From: Paulownia fortunei
Lineage: Eukaryota; Streptophyta; Magnoliopsida; Lamiales; Paulowniaceae
DNA: 64,000 nt
Direction of reading: 5' to 3'
Assembly: GCA_019321725.1 (NCBI GenBank)
Contig: CM033120.1
Span: forward strand, 6,701,694 to 6,765,693
Shown here: positions 12,076-25,530 of the stretch, one piece after another
Numbering within the stretch: position 1 is the stretch's first letter
Layout: each line of letters opens with the position of its first letter
The notes under the pieces: model-generated
What the model was told of the DNA's origin: nothing
Seen by the model: only the letters and a program-made list of their open reading frames with translations
The model's database searches: none
Made by a program: the position numbers and the translations under genes

Positions 12076-12721
12076 AATGAAATAACTTCTTCGCAAATAT
12101 ATGAAAATAAATAACATTAAACCTATATGATATAAGTTGAGCCGGTTTATTTAATCTGGTCCCAATTTCTTTTAAGTTAAACAATGTTTGAAATATTTAA
12201 ATTTTGCTCAAAAAAATTTTGAAATTTTTTTATAGACTAGGTGCAACACATTTAGCCTATTCAACTTTGTTGTATTGGAGGACGGTGTTTGGTGAAATCA
12301 CCAACCCTTTATAATTGAATAACCATTAATAGACCATAGCAATGGGAGGTAAAAGCTACCAGTCATCTGCAATTCAATGGCCATAAATAAACCAAGTGCA
12401 TTACACATGATTAACAGTAAAATAACTCAAAAAATATATATTTTATTACTTCTAAATAATTCTCCATTTCTTTCGACTGAAATTTGGACCGATGGGACTG
12501 GTCAAAAGCTTTCTCAATAACTTTGCACGATAACTTTCCAAGTCTCAATTGCCACAATGAGATTAAAAATTGAGACCTCCGAACTTCTCTAACTTTTCTT
12601 TCAATTATTATTATTATTATTATTAAAGGCTAAGGGCTAAGAGCGGATGAGCTACATAAACTTCTTGTTGTTGTGGTTATTTGCTGGTTTCACCATATTT
12701 TTTTTGGTTAAATTAAATAGT
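12076..12721. other. Noncoding spacer
   Basis: AT-rich, with a (TTA)n run at about 12605-12625. No gene is seen. Confidence 0.45.
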
Positions 12722-12945
12722 TTTTTTATATCAATAACTATAGTACAAATTTAAAATATTCAATAATTAATTCAATACAGTTATTCTTAGCCAATTAAGT
12801 ACAACAGCAATAAGAAAGCAAAAGTCATATAAATGAGACAAATACTTATGTATATGGTTCTTTGTGAAATTTGGACTCAAGATTTCATATTTATCTTAAA
12901 ACCTCACCCTTGAATGATTAGATAAGACCTTAGTGATTAGATAAG
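12722..12945 (+). repeat. Dispersed repeat copy 4
   Basis: Same family as 8645-8960: TATATCAATAACTATAGTAC, AATAATTAATTCAATACAG, TTAGCCAATTAAG, then GTGAAATTTGGACTCAAGAT and an ending AAACCTCACCCTTGAATGA. Confidence 0.45.
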
Positions 12946-14100
12946 TTGAATTTATTGATAATTGAAGAATGAAAAACCTTGAACATTTGTATGTAAAAAA
13001 ACTAACATGGTCTAATGGAAATGCTCTTTGCAAATCTAATCAATAATCAAATTTTAACAAAATTTATATAACATAGGGTTAAATACAAAAAACTTCATGA
13101 GATTTGACATCATGACTAAAAATACCCTTCTAAGTTTCAAAGATATGCATATCCCTTAAGTTTGTCCTGTTTGATGTCACGAAAAATGCTGACATCAGGC
13201 AAATAAAGATGAAAAATCTTTTTTGATCTCTAGGTATGTTTAGATAAAAATGCTCTTTGCCATTTGAACAATATTATAATTCCTTTTGTATTTTTCATGT
13301 TTATTTGAAATTAATTATTTTTTTGTCAGATATTTTGTTGTTCAAGTCTTCCAAAAATATACCATAATAAGAACAAAATAATTTTAAATTCCTTTTATAC
13401 ATTTTCATATTTTTTCAAAGTTAAATTATTTTTTATAATCAAAATCAATTTATTCCCTTCATGGATGCCAGAAACTTACAAAAATATCAACCACTTTTCA
13501 TATCATCTGAATACAAGCATCCGAAAAAACTTTCAAGTCCAACCACAATATTCTACTACAATTGGTAAATGTCCTACCAAAAATGTGCTCATAGCCAACA
13601 AAATTATATGAGCACCTTAGAATGGCAATATGTTCACATCAGATCTTCTAAATATAGAAATTGAATTAGTTCATTAAATGAAAACTTAATATTGTTGGGC
13701 GGCCATGGTGAATATTAAGAAAAACTAGATTAGAACTGTATAAGATATATATAATATTTGATTTGAACACCTCATGCTTGATACCTCATGGTTGAAAACT
13801 TCATGTTTGATATCTCATGGTTGAACACCCCGTAGTTAACACCTCATGCTTTGAAATCACAAGTGTTGCCATATTATGATTGACACCTAAAGCTCAAGCA
13901 ACCACCTCAAGCCTTTCTTCACTATTAAGCACTAATCCACAACTTCTAATCATTTCTGAGTTATTTCACATTCCAAACACTTACCTTAAGCTCTCCAAGT
14001 TGTCCCTAGGTCATCTCAATTAAAAGAGAAGGAAAAAGGAGGCAAATTGAAGTAGTAACTGACAAGTTAAAACTGAATTTGTGCATAGGTGATGTTCACT
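12946..14100. other. Noncoding region with a degenerate short tandem repeat
   Basis: From about 13771 to 13860 the phrase ACCTCATG(G/C)TTGA..AC recurs four to five times at about 22-24-base spacing. A GGGTTAAATACAAAAAACTT stretch near 13076 resembles the ends of common plant non-autonomous elements. No gene is seen. Confidence 0.45.
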
Positions 14101-15656
14101 CATGGTTTTGACATTAATTGTAATATTATTTGAGGGTAATATGATTTTTAAAACCTCTATTATTGTTTATAATCATGTTAGGATATTGTTGGTGTTGGGT
14201 TTGTGTGATCTTAGGGTATACGTAGTAAAAAATTAAAATTTTAAAAATATTATACCATAACAATTATAGCAATACCCTGAATGTGATGCGATTTTTAATG
14301 ATTTCGTAATTTTTAATAGTTGTAATAAAATAATTAAAGTTTCTATTTATAAGTTTCTATGCACTCCGGTTGCCGTACGATATGAATCAATCAATTGCTA
14401 AACCTTTTTTTAAATTTGGTTCACAGGGATCTAAATGTTTCCCCTATAAAGTAGTCCACACTTTGAGCAACAATACAAAATCAAAATTCTTCTAGAAATT
14501 CTGATTTCTTTTCTAATCTAGTTGATGGAGTGTGTATATAAAACATTAATCATGTTATCAATTTGTGATAAAAGAATTAAAACTTAAAGATACAATTTTT
14601 GGAGAAAAAAGATGGATGAAGAAAATAATTCTTTTCTCTTAATTTCTATATGACCGAAAATTAAAGGAATGGTAATTCTCTCTTAAATTTTCTGCCACCA
14701 TGTATTTATAAGGGACAAAAATTTCAAGAGTCCTACTTTTTGTATTTTTTTTGTCTCCTTTTGATTGGTTGGAAGATATATTAGTTCATCCAAACTTTTT
14801 TCAATTTTATCTCTTTTATATCTTCTAAACATATTCTAAATTACCCAACAATTCCAAACTCTTGACTTTCCATCCTTTTTCATGGGCCTTTCCTAATAGG
14901 CCTTAGTGAATTGAGATTAGACTTAAAATAAATCCTATAATTAATCTAATTAATTATCTTACCCAAATTAATTAATTCCATCTAGCCCATCTAATCAAAT
15001 TAGAAGACCCAATTAAATAATCTAATAATTTAATTAAATAAATTAATTTAATAATTAAATTAATTTATAAACTACACAAGTAATTTGTTTCAATCAAATA
15101 ATTATTTCACTCCAATTGGGATCCTTAATCTCATTAGATTCAATTAAATAATCTAATTATTTAATTGAATAATTAATTCAACTCATTGAATTAATTTAAG
15201 CCCTCAATTAATTAATTTCTATTAATTAATTGGATCCAACCCTTTGGATCAATTCATAAATTAGAAATGTTCCATCTCAAATTGTATGTGACCCTTTAGG
15301 TTCATACTAAGCTAGCAGTGGGCTTGCAATATTTGCAACTTATGAATAATAATAATTATTTCGATTAATTAATCCAATTAATTAGTTTGCTTTAACTTAA
15401 CTCCTTAATTTCAAGAACCTCACAGGTCATGGAAAACATCTAGCAAGTGTATCATGACTACCTACACTTAGGTGAAATAGCGAGTGAACCTATTTCAATT
15501 ATGAGTATCATGCACGTAAGGTCTTTGCATCAACTAATTATTTAATAACTATGATTTTAATTTAAGTTTCAATGACTCATGATGAATCATTAGAAAACCC
15601 CCGTCTAACATTCATCATGTCTTGACCAAAGACTTCTGAGTCATGAAATCAACATA
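14101..15656. other. LTR-like AT-rich sequence, unclassified retroelement
   Basis: No coding signal. The stretch has dense TTAATTAATT motifs (about 14930-15400), a TATATAAAAC near 14535, and lies directly before Athila gag sequence. A similar AT-rich block with TTAATTAATTAGG lies at 37890-38030 before the other plus-strand Athila fragment. I read both as LTR or leader remnants but cannot fix their ends. Confidence 0.35.
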
Positions 15657-15659
15657 GTC

Positions 15660-17570
15660 CAGCAAAATTAGTTTTGGGGGAAGACCTTAGAAGATCCAAA
15701 TGCTTGGCCATATTTCTGGAGATTTGCAATACCATAAAAGTGAATGGAGTTTTTGATGATGCCATACGACTCCATTCATTTCCATTATCTCTCAAAGATA
15801 AGCCCCAACTTTGGTTACACTCTTTTGCACTAGAAACTATTACCATTTAGAATGATTTAACTCAAAAGTTTCTAAGTTTTTCTCTCCAAGTAAGATGTTG
15901 TAGTTGAAATGTGAGATTTCTCAATTTAAGATGATGAACTTCAAGCCATTGTAAGAGGCATGGGAACAATTTAAAGAATTACTTAGGAGATGACCTCAAT
16001 ATGGTTATGAGGATTGGCAATAGGTGCAATACTTCTATAATGGGTTGAATTAGTGAACTAGGACAAATATTGATGTGGCAGCAGGGGGAACCTTGATGTC
16101 AAAGACTGTGAGTGATGCCTATCTTTTGCTTGAAGAGATGGCTACCAATAGTTATTGTCCTTCTAAGAGATCGTCTATCAAAAGAGTAGCTGGGGTTCTT
16201 GAGTTAGATCCGTTGATTGAACTTCTTGCCCAAGTGTCTGCATTATCTAGCTAAATTTTGGCCATGTCTACCAATGGAGCTTCTCAAAGAGTGGGTGCTA
16301 TTGTACTCAAATAGTATGCCATTTACTGAGACTGGGAGGAGTCACAAGCAAATTAACTTTGTGAATAATTAAGACTTCAATTATCGGGCTAATCAGTTGC
16401 CAAATCATTATCATCCACGACATCGCAACCATGAGAATCTTTCATATGGGAATTCAAAGAATGTGCTTCAATCTCTTTCAGATTACAACAATTAGTCCAG
16501 TTCTAGGAACCTTGGGGGTCAGAAAAAGACCTTTGAAGGATGTTCTTGGTACTTTTATTAGTGAGACAAGGGCTAGGTTAATAAGGATGAAGCCAAACTT
16601 GATAGCATAGAGACTCAACTTGGGCTATTGGCGACAAATATAGAAGCATATTTAAAGTCTCTAGAGATTTAGATTGGAGAACTTGCTACAGTAGTGAACT
16701 CATAGTAGCAGAGAGGAAAGTTTCCAAGTGACACTGAAGTTAACTCTATGGCAAAATACAATGCAATTTATGTTAGAACTTAGAAGTGGCACAAATATTG
16801 AGAGTTCCAAGCTAAAGGATGATGATGAGAAGTAGACACATGAGGAGGTAATGTGAAAAAAGAGGCTGAGAAACCTAAATCTATTCATTTTCCATATAAT
16901 CATCTCATTCTTAAAACTCTTATTCCATTTTCTTAGATTTCTTAATATAAATTTAGATGATCAATTTGCTAAATTCTTGGAAATCTTTAAGAAAATTAAC
17001 ATTAATATTTCTTTTGCAAATGAACTTGAGCAAATGTCAAATTATGTTAAATCCAAGAAAATTTAGATGATTTTCCATTAATTTGACTGAAAAATACAAA
17101 AGAAATTACCACAAAAAATTGAATGATCTAGGGAGTTTTACCATTCCTTGAACTATTGGTAGTTTATACTTTGATAAGGCATTATGTGATTTAGGTGCTA
17201 GTATTAATTTAATACATTTATCTATTTTTAGGAAATTGGGGCTTAGAGAGGTGGAGTGTCCAACATCACTTTGCAATTGGGAGGTCGGTCCATCACCTAT
17301 CCTTAGGGAGTAATCGAAGATGTGTTAGTGAAATTGATAAATTCATCTTCGTACCTAATTTTGTGGTGCTTGATATGAAGGAGGATCACGATGTACCTAT
17401 CATTTTTGGCTAACCTTTTCTAGCCACTGAAGAGGTATTGATTGACGTGCAAATAGATGAACTTACATTACGAAGCAATGACAAAGAAGCTACATTCACC
17501 ATTTATCAGACTTGGAGAAAATATTTTAACATGTTACCGAGTAAACATGTTAACTTGGAAAAGTAATGAG
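15660..17570 (+). pseudogene. Athila gag and protease remnant
   Basis: Plus-strand Ty3/gypsy Athila polyprotein, broken by several stops. 15660-15870 reads as gag N-terminal core (FLEICNTIKVNGVFDDAIRL). 15940-16010 holds EAWEQFKELLRR then PQYGYEDW. 16075-16260 holds GGTLMSKTVSDAYLLLEEM. 16670-16760 holds the gag-protease linker (IGELATVVNS). 17110-17260 is the protease with ALCDLGASINLIHLSIFRKL, whose DLGAS catalytic motif is kept. It ends near 17560 in the region after protease. Reverse transcriptase is missing; copia sequence follows from about 17690. Confidence 0.8.
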
Positions 17571-17689
17571 AAGTAGCAAGCCGAAGGTTTATTGATCGAA
17601 CATACAAGACAAGCCCAATCCAAAAAAGTATGAAATTGTGGATGTAAGAGGCTGGAGGGTTTCTAAGGAAAATATGGACAACGTTCCCA

Positions 17690-20150
17690 TAAGAGCCCCA
17701 AATTGACGTGATTCACTGCCGCATTTAGTCCATTGGCCACAGATTATGGGATGTGCTAAATGAAGGTAAGTTGTGATCACTACTAAGCATATAGATGCCC
17801 ATGGGATGGGGTGTTTAAATGTTGGCCACGAGTCATGGGATATTTAGATGTTTCATCAACATGGAATTTGCTGGGTCATGCTTGATACTAATTGAATGAA
17901 TGCTTAATTAATTGAATGAATGCTTAATTTTTTATCTTATATAGGATAATAGTTATTGTTAGTAAAATTTACTTAAATTTATCTAGACATGCAAACAAAC
18001 TCATCGGCCTAATCTATCTGGATTGCTTTTGAAGTTTCAGAGTGGTTCTCGATTTTGAAAAGATCATGACCATGCTAGAAGATTTCTATAAACAGATAGT
18101 AGAAAAGGCTCCCACAAAATTTATGGATGCGTCTTCTACAAGTGTTGTATACGCACATCCTACAATTGTTGTAGAAGAACCTTCGATAAGCGTTTAAGAT
18201 ACTCTAACCATAAAAGCCTATTTTGCTTATTAGTTCATCCCACTCTATGACAGGTAGTCTACGAGAAGAAATGATAAAGGGTTCTCAAAAGGTAACAAAA
18301 GGCAGAAAAAGGTGAGGCTAGAGAATTAATCCAGATAAGATGGGTGTCTTCCACCATTGCGGTAAGCTGGGCATACAAAGAGGAAGTGCAAGTATTAACT
18401 TGCTTAATTGAATTATATAGCACTTTGTTGAAGTTAACTATTAGAGTTGAGAATTCTTTTAGGGTATTGGATACTATATATAATCCTATCTCTGCAAAAA
18501 GTTGTAGAGGATGACAAAAAAAACAAAAAACAAAGAAGAAGTATGACCCTTACGCTTGGAAATAAAGCAAAGGTTGCTTTATTAGCTACAATAATGATCC
18601 ACTTAGCTTTAAATGGAATCAGGGTAGCATTAATTATTTGTCTTTAGTACTAAAAGAACAACATCTCTATTGGACAAAGATGATTTTGGTTGAAAAAATG
18701 AAAGATTGAAATGTTCCATGGTTTTTAACTTATGTCAGTTCATTGACAAATGATTTTTCCAACCCCAATTTCTATGCTAAGTATTAAACCAAGTTATAAT
18801 TAGAAAATCAAACTGTCTGAAGTATTAAAGTCCTTTGATTCGATTGAGCAAGTGAATACTTTGGTGGTGAGATCCATGATTATCTAAAGGAGAATGGAAT
18901 TCTCGCTACATGAATCCATGTTGAGTTTCACAGGATTTTCTACTTCATTCTAGGGACGTATCCTAGAATTAACGACTTCTTACTAAAAAAGGTGTCAGCT
19001 AAGTTGGTGCCTAACATACCATATAAGATATGGTGTAGGAAAACCCCCTTGAATAAGTACCTAAGGGCAAGGGGTACTTTGCATATGTGAAGCAACTAGT
19101 GAGAAATAAGTTAGGTGTGAGATTCGTCTTATGTAAAATTGTAGGGTATCCAAAGAAACTCATATGGATACCATTTTTATGTAACCCTCAGAAAAATGGT
19201 GTTTGTTTTGAGAAATGCCACTTTCTTAATAAGAAATTTTTTCCATTGGATAGAAAGGTCTAGATCATAGAACTTAAAGAAAGTTCAAGAAACATAATTT
19301 GTCCCATAAGAGACAATAGTGCATGAACGAATTACTAACTTCTAGTACACAACCCCAAGGAGATATGAAAGGATCTTAAGGCCACTTATAATGTAAGGCC
19401 TTTTGCTAGAGATGAACAAAGAGGATCTCCCATTAGATGTTGATCCAAGATATTAAGGAGCAGTAATGCATGTCATTAATTTAGGAAGATGGTGTAGTCT
19501 ATGTAATCCAAAATTGACTCCATGTTCTTTAATAAGGTATTGACCTTGGTGGACCTACTGGTGGAAATGGTTCTCATTGGCTACAATTGAGTCTATGAAT
19601 ATAAAATTAGAGTACATGGGGAGGTGGTGGCCTATAAGGAATGACTGGTAGCAATAGTTTACACTCAAAGTCAAGAAGTTAACTGCTAAGAAGCCATTTA
19701 TCTGATGCGATGGTAAAGTTCATTTGGATTTTTTGGACATAACCATGTATTATGACTGCGGGATATGGAAAATGGGTATGAGGACCACTTTTCTTAATGG
19801 GGATATTGAGAAAGAGATTTATATGAAGTGGCCTGAGGGCTGAATATCCAAAGAGAAATATATGAAGTGGCCTGAGAGCTTCATATCCAAAGGAAGCAAG
19901 CAAAAAGTTAGCAAGCTTAAAGGTCTACTCATGAACTCAAAATAAGCTTCACCAAGTTGGAACATTTAATTCGCTGAGGCAATCAAATTATTTGATTCCC
20001 TCAAGAATGCAGATGAAACAAGTGTGCACAAAAAGGTTAGTGGAAACATGGTGGAGTGTCGTATTTTATGTTGATGACATTCTACTCATAAAGATGATAT
20101 AGGAATACTGCAGTCAATGAAAACTTGTAGTCCAATATGGCCTCTCTTGA
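17690..20150 (+). mobile_element. Ty1/copia remnant, plus strand
   Basis: The leader (about 17690-17880) is an inverted counterpart of 35930-36090, so this and the minus-strand copia copy are one family. Coding remnants follow: a zinc-knuckle-like VFHHCGKLG near 18345; protease-region LTLGNKAKVALL near 18550; integrase stretches at 18800-19300 ending in the C-terminal part (VGYPKE/KLIW, FEKCHFLNKKFF); RT from about 19650, with CGIWKMGMRTTFLNGDIEKE and, near 20070, an intact YVDD core. Stops occur in every domain. A perfect 20-bp tandem duplication lies at 17891-17930. Confidence 0.75.
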
Positions 20151-20599
20151 TGAGGAAAAATATTTTCTTCATGCAAGAGAAATTCATCCATTCTTCTTCC
20201 TTCAATCTCAATTAGGTCACCAACCTCTTACCTAGTTTAATGTTTGATTGAATTGTGGAATTAAGAATTAAATCAAACACCTATGAATGCTAATAATTAG
20301 TGTCTTCACATTCCCAACAAATCATTCTAGGATAGTATTATTGAATTGAAAAACTACTGGCAGAGGGTTCGATTGTGAGTGGGCATCTGAGTTGTGGATA
20401 CTATTAGAGCGATAATAATTAGGATCCTAAAAGTGAATCAATTTTTAATGAAAGGGGTTTGATTTGAAGAACTTGGTGATTCTTTCTAGGTAAGATAACG
20501 ATTTGAAATGTTTAACTTCCTACATCAGTTGGAGTGCAATTTAAGTAAAGTTTACTAAACTTTTTCCACATTAGGAATTAAAAATAAATAATTTGATTA
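20151..20599. other. Unassigned spacer between copia and Athila remnants
   Basis: AT-rich and noncoding. I see no further domain after the copia RT core; RNase H is absent. Confidence 0.4.
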
Positions 20600-21250
20600 A
20601 TCACTTGGGTTCCAGGATGTAACTATTACATAAGATGTGTAGTTTATAAGTTTCTAAATTTTTGTTGCATTTCGTATCCTGGTATAAGGCAAATCCAATA
20701 ATTAATGGTGGTTTTGTGATGAAGGAAATATTCATGAGGACCCTATATAATGCAGCAGTCTGACAGAGATGGCATTGCCTGAATTGCTTGTAAAATGTAC
20801 TATTCGATAATGCGCCTATATTGATGGATTTTCCTGTTACTATGGCATAGAGTAAGGTCGCTCGATCCTTTATAACATTTGGTGAGGTAAGTGGTTGGCA
20901 TGAGCTTAGCCCCAATGAAACTATGTTAGGTATTTTTATACCAATTCAACCTTTTTGTTTGGAATTTGACTGCCTCATCACCATGTAGTGTCTATTATCC
21001 TCTCGATCTACAAATTGTTTTAATAAGTTGATCATAGTCAAGCTCTTCACTCAACTATGTAGAGTGTTCATCATCTTCAAGTTTGGGAGGTTTAAATCGG
21101 ACCATCTTTTCCCTAAGAATACCTTGAAACCCTTACACTCAACTATATCGATATAAAATTCTTGAACACCAGACTACGGCAGCCTTAGGTTGTTTAATGA
21201 ATTTTGTCCAACCTCAATTTGTATTGTTTTGAGGCTTTGGATAAATAGTG
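20600..21250 (-). pseudogene. Env-position ORF remnant (putative plant transposon protein domain)
   Basis: Minus-strand frames include RATLLYAIVTGKSINIGAL at 20780-20880 and, upstream in another frame, KFQTKRLNWY and KLMPTTYLT. This spacing matches a domain found in many plant transposon-derived proteins (I believe Pfam Transposase_32, PF20167). It lies downstream of integrase in the same orientation, where Athila elements carry an env-like ORF. At least one frameshift separates the two parts. The assignment is by recall of the family pattern. Confidence 0.5.
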
Positions 21251-22399
21251 ACCAATAGACCCCTCTTTGGAATCAATTTTTTTTTATCAATGATTAGTGA
21301 AATACTTTGAAGCATCTAGACTCACAAACGGTTGATGGTCATATGGTGTGGAAAAAGAAGTAAAAGTCACAGTGCGTAGTTTTTTTGGGGCCAAGAGTTA
21401 TGTCAAAGAAAGTATCAATATCCTAAACAATCTAACAATTTTACCATCACAAGTTCACCAAGTGTCAATAGAAGACCACCCACATGGCACTCCTTACTAC
21501 TTAACACCCAAATTCTTTCAAATTTCACACCCAGCTTAAGATCCTAATTGTTTTAACTGTCATAGGAGTTTTGACGAACACTTGATGGACCCAAGGTATA
21601 ATAACCAGATTTTTAAACCAAACAATAACAACAATAGCCAACCTAATGCGATTTGCAGCATAATTTACCAAGAACTATTGAGTATGAAAACAAGTTGCAA
21701 CAAACATTGGTAAGAGAGAGTAGGATTGACTTACATGTTTTTGGTTGGAAAAGGAACCCGTGAAAATCAAAACCCTTAAGATGCCACAAAAAGTTCACAA
21801 TTGAAGAGGAATTTAACTAAGTGAAGAGTTAGTAGGAAGTGGGGATTGAGAAAACTAGTAAATTTTGAATACGGGTTTTAGGAGATTGAGAGTGTAGGAG
21901 TTTGGTTTTTAAGGATCTCTATTTTGCCACTTAATAGCCAACATTTAGGAGCTAGTTACACAATGCCTAGGCATTGGGCACTATATCCATCAATTCTTTT
22001 TTCTTTTTTCATTTTTATGGCATTTTTATTTTAGGTTGATGATAAATCCAACATATATATCATATCACCCTCAAACTTAATCGAGACCCTAAAATGAGAT
22101 CAAGAAAATCTGTCTTGTTTAAGAAAATGTAAAAAAAAAAGAAAATATATACTTAAATGACAAATAATTTCACAAACTAAATGAAAATTTTAAAACACTT
22201 AGGTTACCTCCTTAGAAACACTTATTTTGTAGTCATCATCTTGACTTTACCAATTGCTCGTTACTACGGTTCTGCTACGGTGATGGCAGACTTTTGGGAG
22301 TCCAGTCCACCTTTAATGTATAGCTTATGCCTTTGGCCATTAATCTTAAATCTCGAATCACCACTTTCGATTTTAATTGCACCACGCGGAAACACTTAG
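21251..22399. other. Noncoding part of the Athila element, 3' of integrase
   Basis: No recognised protein domain. It contains a perfect 16-bp palindrome CAATGCCTAGGCATTG at 21961-21976. A plus-strand open frame near 21348-21539 has no family resemblance. Confidence 0.4.
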
Positions 22400-23460
22400 A
22401 TTATTGTGAATGGTCCAAACTACCTCGATAGAAGCTTACTTGGAAACAAATGTAAGCACGAGTTATACAATGAAACCTTTTGATTGGGAACAAAGTCCCA
22501 TTGCAATATATGCTTATCATGTCACTATTTAATGTGCTCATTGTACAAATTGCCAATTTCATAAGCACCTTAGCAAAATTCGTCAAACTCGTTAAGCTGT
22601 AACACGCGGTTTTCACTGGCTGCAAGTCAAAATTTTGCATCTTGATCACATTATATGCTTGTTGCTCTAACTCAACTAGTAGGTGGAAAGATTTTTTGAA
22701 CACCAATTGGTAAGGTGATATGCTAATTGATGTCTTAAAAGCCATGTGATATGCCAATAGTGCATCATCTAGCTTTCTTGACCAATCTTTTAGGAAAGAG
22801 CCCACTATCTTCTCTAAGATCCACTTCAACTCTCTATTGGAGGTCTCGACTTGGCCACTAGTCTAAGGATAATAAGTAGTGGCGATCATGTTTGACTCCA
22901 TACTTAGCTAATAGCCCGATAAGGTGTTTGTTGCAGAAGTGCTTTCCCTCATCACTAATGATTGCCTTTGGTGGACCAACGTGAGTGAAAATATGTTCGC
23001 GCAAGAAATTCGTCACCACTTTGGAATCATTAGTGGGAAATGCTACTGTTTTGACCTATTTGGAAATATAATCCACTATTACAATGATGTCTACATTATT
23101 GTACGATGGTGGGGATGGTCCCATAAAACCAATGCTTCAAACTTCAAGTAACTCGACTTCAAGAAATTTATTTAGAGGTATGTTATGCCTTTGACAGATG
23201 TTTCCTATCCACTAGCACTAATCATAGGCCACTACATAAGCTTGAGCATCTTTAAACAACATTGGCTAGTAGATTCCTAATTGGAGGATCTTTGCTACTA
23301 TTTAGTTTCTGCTAAAGTGACCATGATATTGAGAGAACTATAATGATGAAGGATGCTAGGTATTTCATCTTCCAGGACTCTCACCCTTATGATTTGATCC
23401 AAGCATGCTTATCCAAGAACGAGTCTTCCCAATAATAGTGTTTAGCATAAAAAAATTCTT
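22400..23460 (-). pseudogene. Athila integrase pseudogene
   Basis: 22401-22829 encodes a late integrase segment: DWSRKLDDALLAYHMAFKT then SPYQLVFKKSFHLLVELE, standard for Ty3/gypsy integrases. 22830-23460 carries the core in broken frames. Confidence 0.72.
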
Positions 23461-23464
23461 TTTC

Positions 23465-24133
23465 TGCCGACGAGTTTGATTAATGGAAAGATATTGCTGG
23501 CCAAATAATTGACAAAGTCTGCATACCAAAGAATCTTATCGGTGTTGATTGAGAAAAGTTACTTATACATAAATGACTCATTGATAAGAGGCTTCGTGTC
23601 TTCTTGTTTCTGACTAACCGAGATACATGATCAGTAACTAAATTCTTGGTTCCCTTCTTGTCTCTGATCTCTAAATATGATTCTTGTAATAGTAAAACCT
23701 GTCTGATTAGCCTAGCCTTTATGTTTTTCTCAATCAAATACTTGATAAGTTTCTTGTCGATGGTGGCATAATTTAACTAATTATAATGTCTGACTAGCAT
23801 AATAAATAGCATGAAAGACTTATTTTTTTGTTGTCCTTATACTGCTTCAATGGCATAGTCGCTTATATCATATATTAGCTTAAAGGGCATATCTCAGTTA
23901 GGAGCGGCGGTGATAGGGGCCCATACCAATGTAGTATTCAAGCATTGAAATGCTTTTCGATAGTCCTCAGTAAATTTGATTAACTCGTCTTTCATCAAAA
24001 GATTGCAAAGAGGCTTTGTGATCTTTGAAAATTCTTTGATAAAGCATCGATAAAATTCAATATGTTCTAGAAAACTTCTTACTCCCTTGACTGATGTTGG
24101 TGGGGGTAACTTCTCAATGTTCTTGATATTCAA
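23465..24133 (-). pseudogene. Athila RT connection and RNase H pseudogene
   Basis: 23894-24133 encodes KGVRSFLEHIEFYRCFIKEF and ITKPLCNLLMKD, the RT connection. 23480-23737 encodes [20 protein letters not shown] and [10 protein letters not shown], the RNase H tail and linker. The central RNase H part (about 23740-23890) is disrupted. Confidence 0.7.
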
Positions 24134-24134
24134 T

Positions 24135-25060
24135 CAACTTCAATTTCATTAGCATAAACTTTATGATTCAGAACAATCTCATCTTACAGTATAACACGAC
24201 ACTTCTTGTAATTTATTATAAAATTAGTTTTTTCTTACCATTTGACCACCAGGGTCAAATTCGGCAAAAAAGAATAAAAAAAATTACCAAAGAAAGAGAA
24301 ATCATCCATAAATATTTTAATGAAATGCTCTACTATGTGAGAGAATATTGCTATTGTGCAATAGTGAAAAGTAGTAGGTGTTGCATAATCCAAACAACAT
24401 CCATCTATAGGCAAAAATTCCATATGGGCATTTAAATATCATCTTCTCTTGGTCCTCAAGTGTTATGGAAATCTTATTATACGTGGAATAGCTATTGAGG
24501 AAGTATTAATATGAATGGTCTGCTAACCTATCGAGCATAGGATCAATGAATGACAAAGGAAAATAGTCCATCCTTGTCATTTTATTCAGCTTCCTGTAGC
24601 TTATTCACACCCTTTAGTCGATGACACTTCTCATCGCGATCAACTCATTGATTTTATTTTGGACCACTGTCATCCCCTCCTTTCTTTGGTACAATGCATA
24701 AAATAACTAAAAAACTATCAGAAATGGAATAAATGATGCCAGCATCCAGCAGCTTCAGTACTTTTGCTCTCACTACCTCCTTCATGTTTGGATTGAGTCA
24801 ATGTTAATGTAATATAGATAGCTTATAGCTTTCCTTCAGCAAGATCTCATACATACATATGGAAGGGCTACTACCCTTGATGTCAACTATAGACCGTACT
24901 AATATAATTTTGTGATCCCTTAGTACCCTAAATAGCTTATCCTTCTATTCTTCACTTAAGGATGCCCAAATAATGATTAGAAGTCTAGAGATGCCTCCCA
25001 AGAACGCATACCTCGAATGTGTTGGCAATTATTTTAGCTCTAGAATAGATGGATTTTCTA
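24135..25060 (-). pseudogene. Athila reverse transcriptase pseudogene
   Basis: Near 24300-24360 the minus strand encodes FSHIVEHFIKIFMDDFSFFG, the RT palm core in its Athila form. Upstream pieces (LDRLADHSY, DQEKMIFKCPYGIFAYR, MLFGLCN) are recognisable in other frames at 24430-24650. Several frameshifts and stops. Confidence 0.7.
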
Positions 25061-25334
25061 TGAAAGACATCGATTGATTAGCTCTTTTACTATGATATTT
25101 GAATGGTCTCATGATGAAGATAGGTAGAGATGTATATAATCGATTCACACTCTGAAACTTCTTGATTATTAATATTAGAGGCACCAACAAGATAGGTTTC
25201 AAGTGGGTCCACTAGATAACTTGCTTAGAAAACATCTTATGTACATTCATCAATAATATTAATTCACATGCAGCTATCTATTTTATCTGAATACTTCTTC
25301 ACCTTGAAAATGTTAAAGGTGACATGTCCTTCCT

Positions 25335-25525
25335 CCACCCTCAAAATAAGTTGACCTTTTGAAAATCAATAAGTGTTCTTCCCATAGTTAAGAACAATCG
25401 ACCAAAACTAATTAGGATTTCTTGGTCTTTCTCCATGTCTAAAATAATCAAATTTGTTGGGAATATGGACTTGTCAACTTTGACTAACACATTTTCAATA
25501 AATTCTCTTGGGTACTTGATGGATG
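25335..25525 (-). pseudogene. Athila protease C-terminal half
   Basis: The frame reads IKYPREFIENVLVKVDKSIF, then a variant of the family LDMEEDxxVPIILGRPFLATG (here LDMEKDQEILISFGRLF), the protease tail before RT. It abuts the solo LTR at 25531. Confidence 0.75.
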
Positions 25526-25530
25526 CATCT

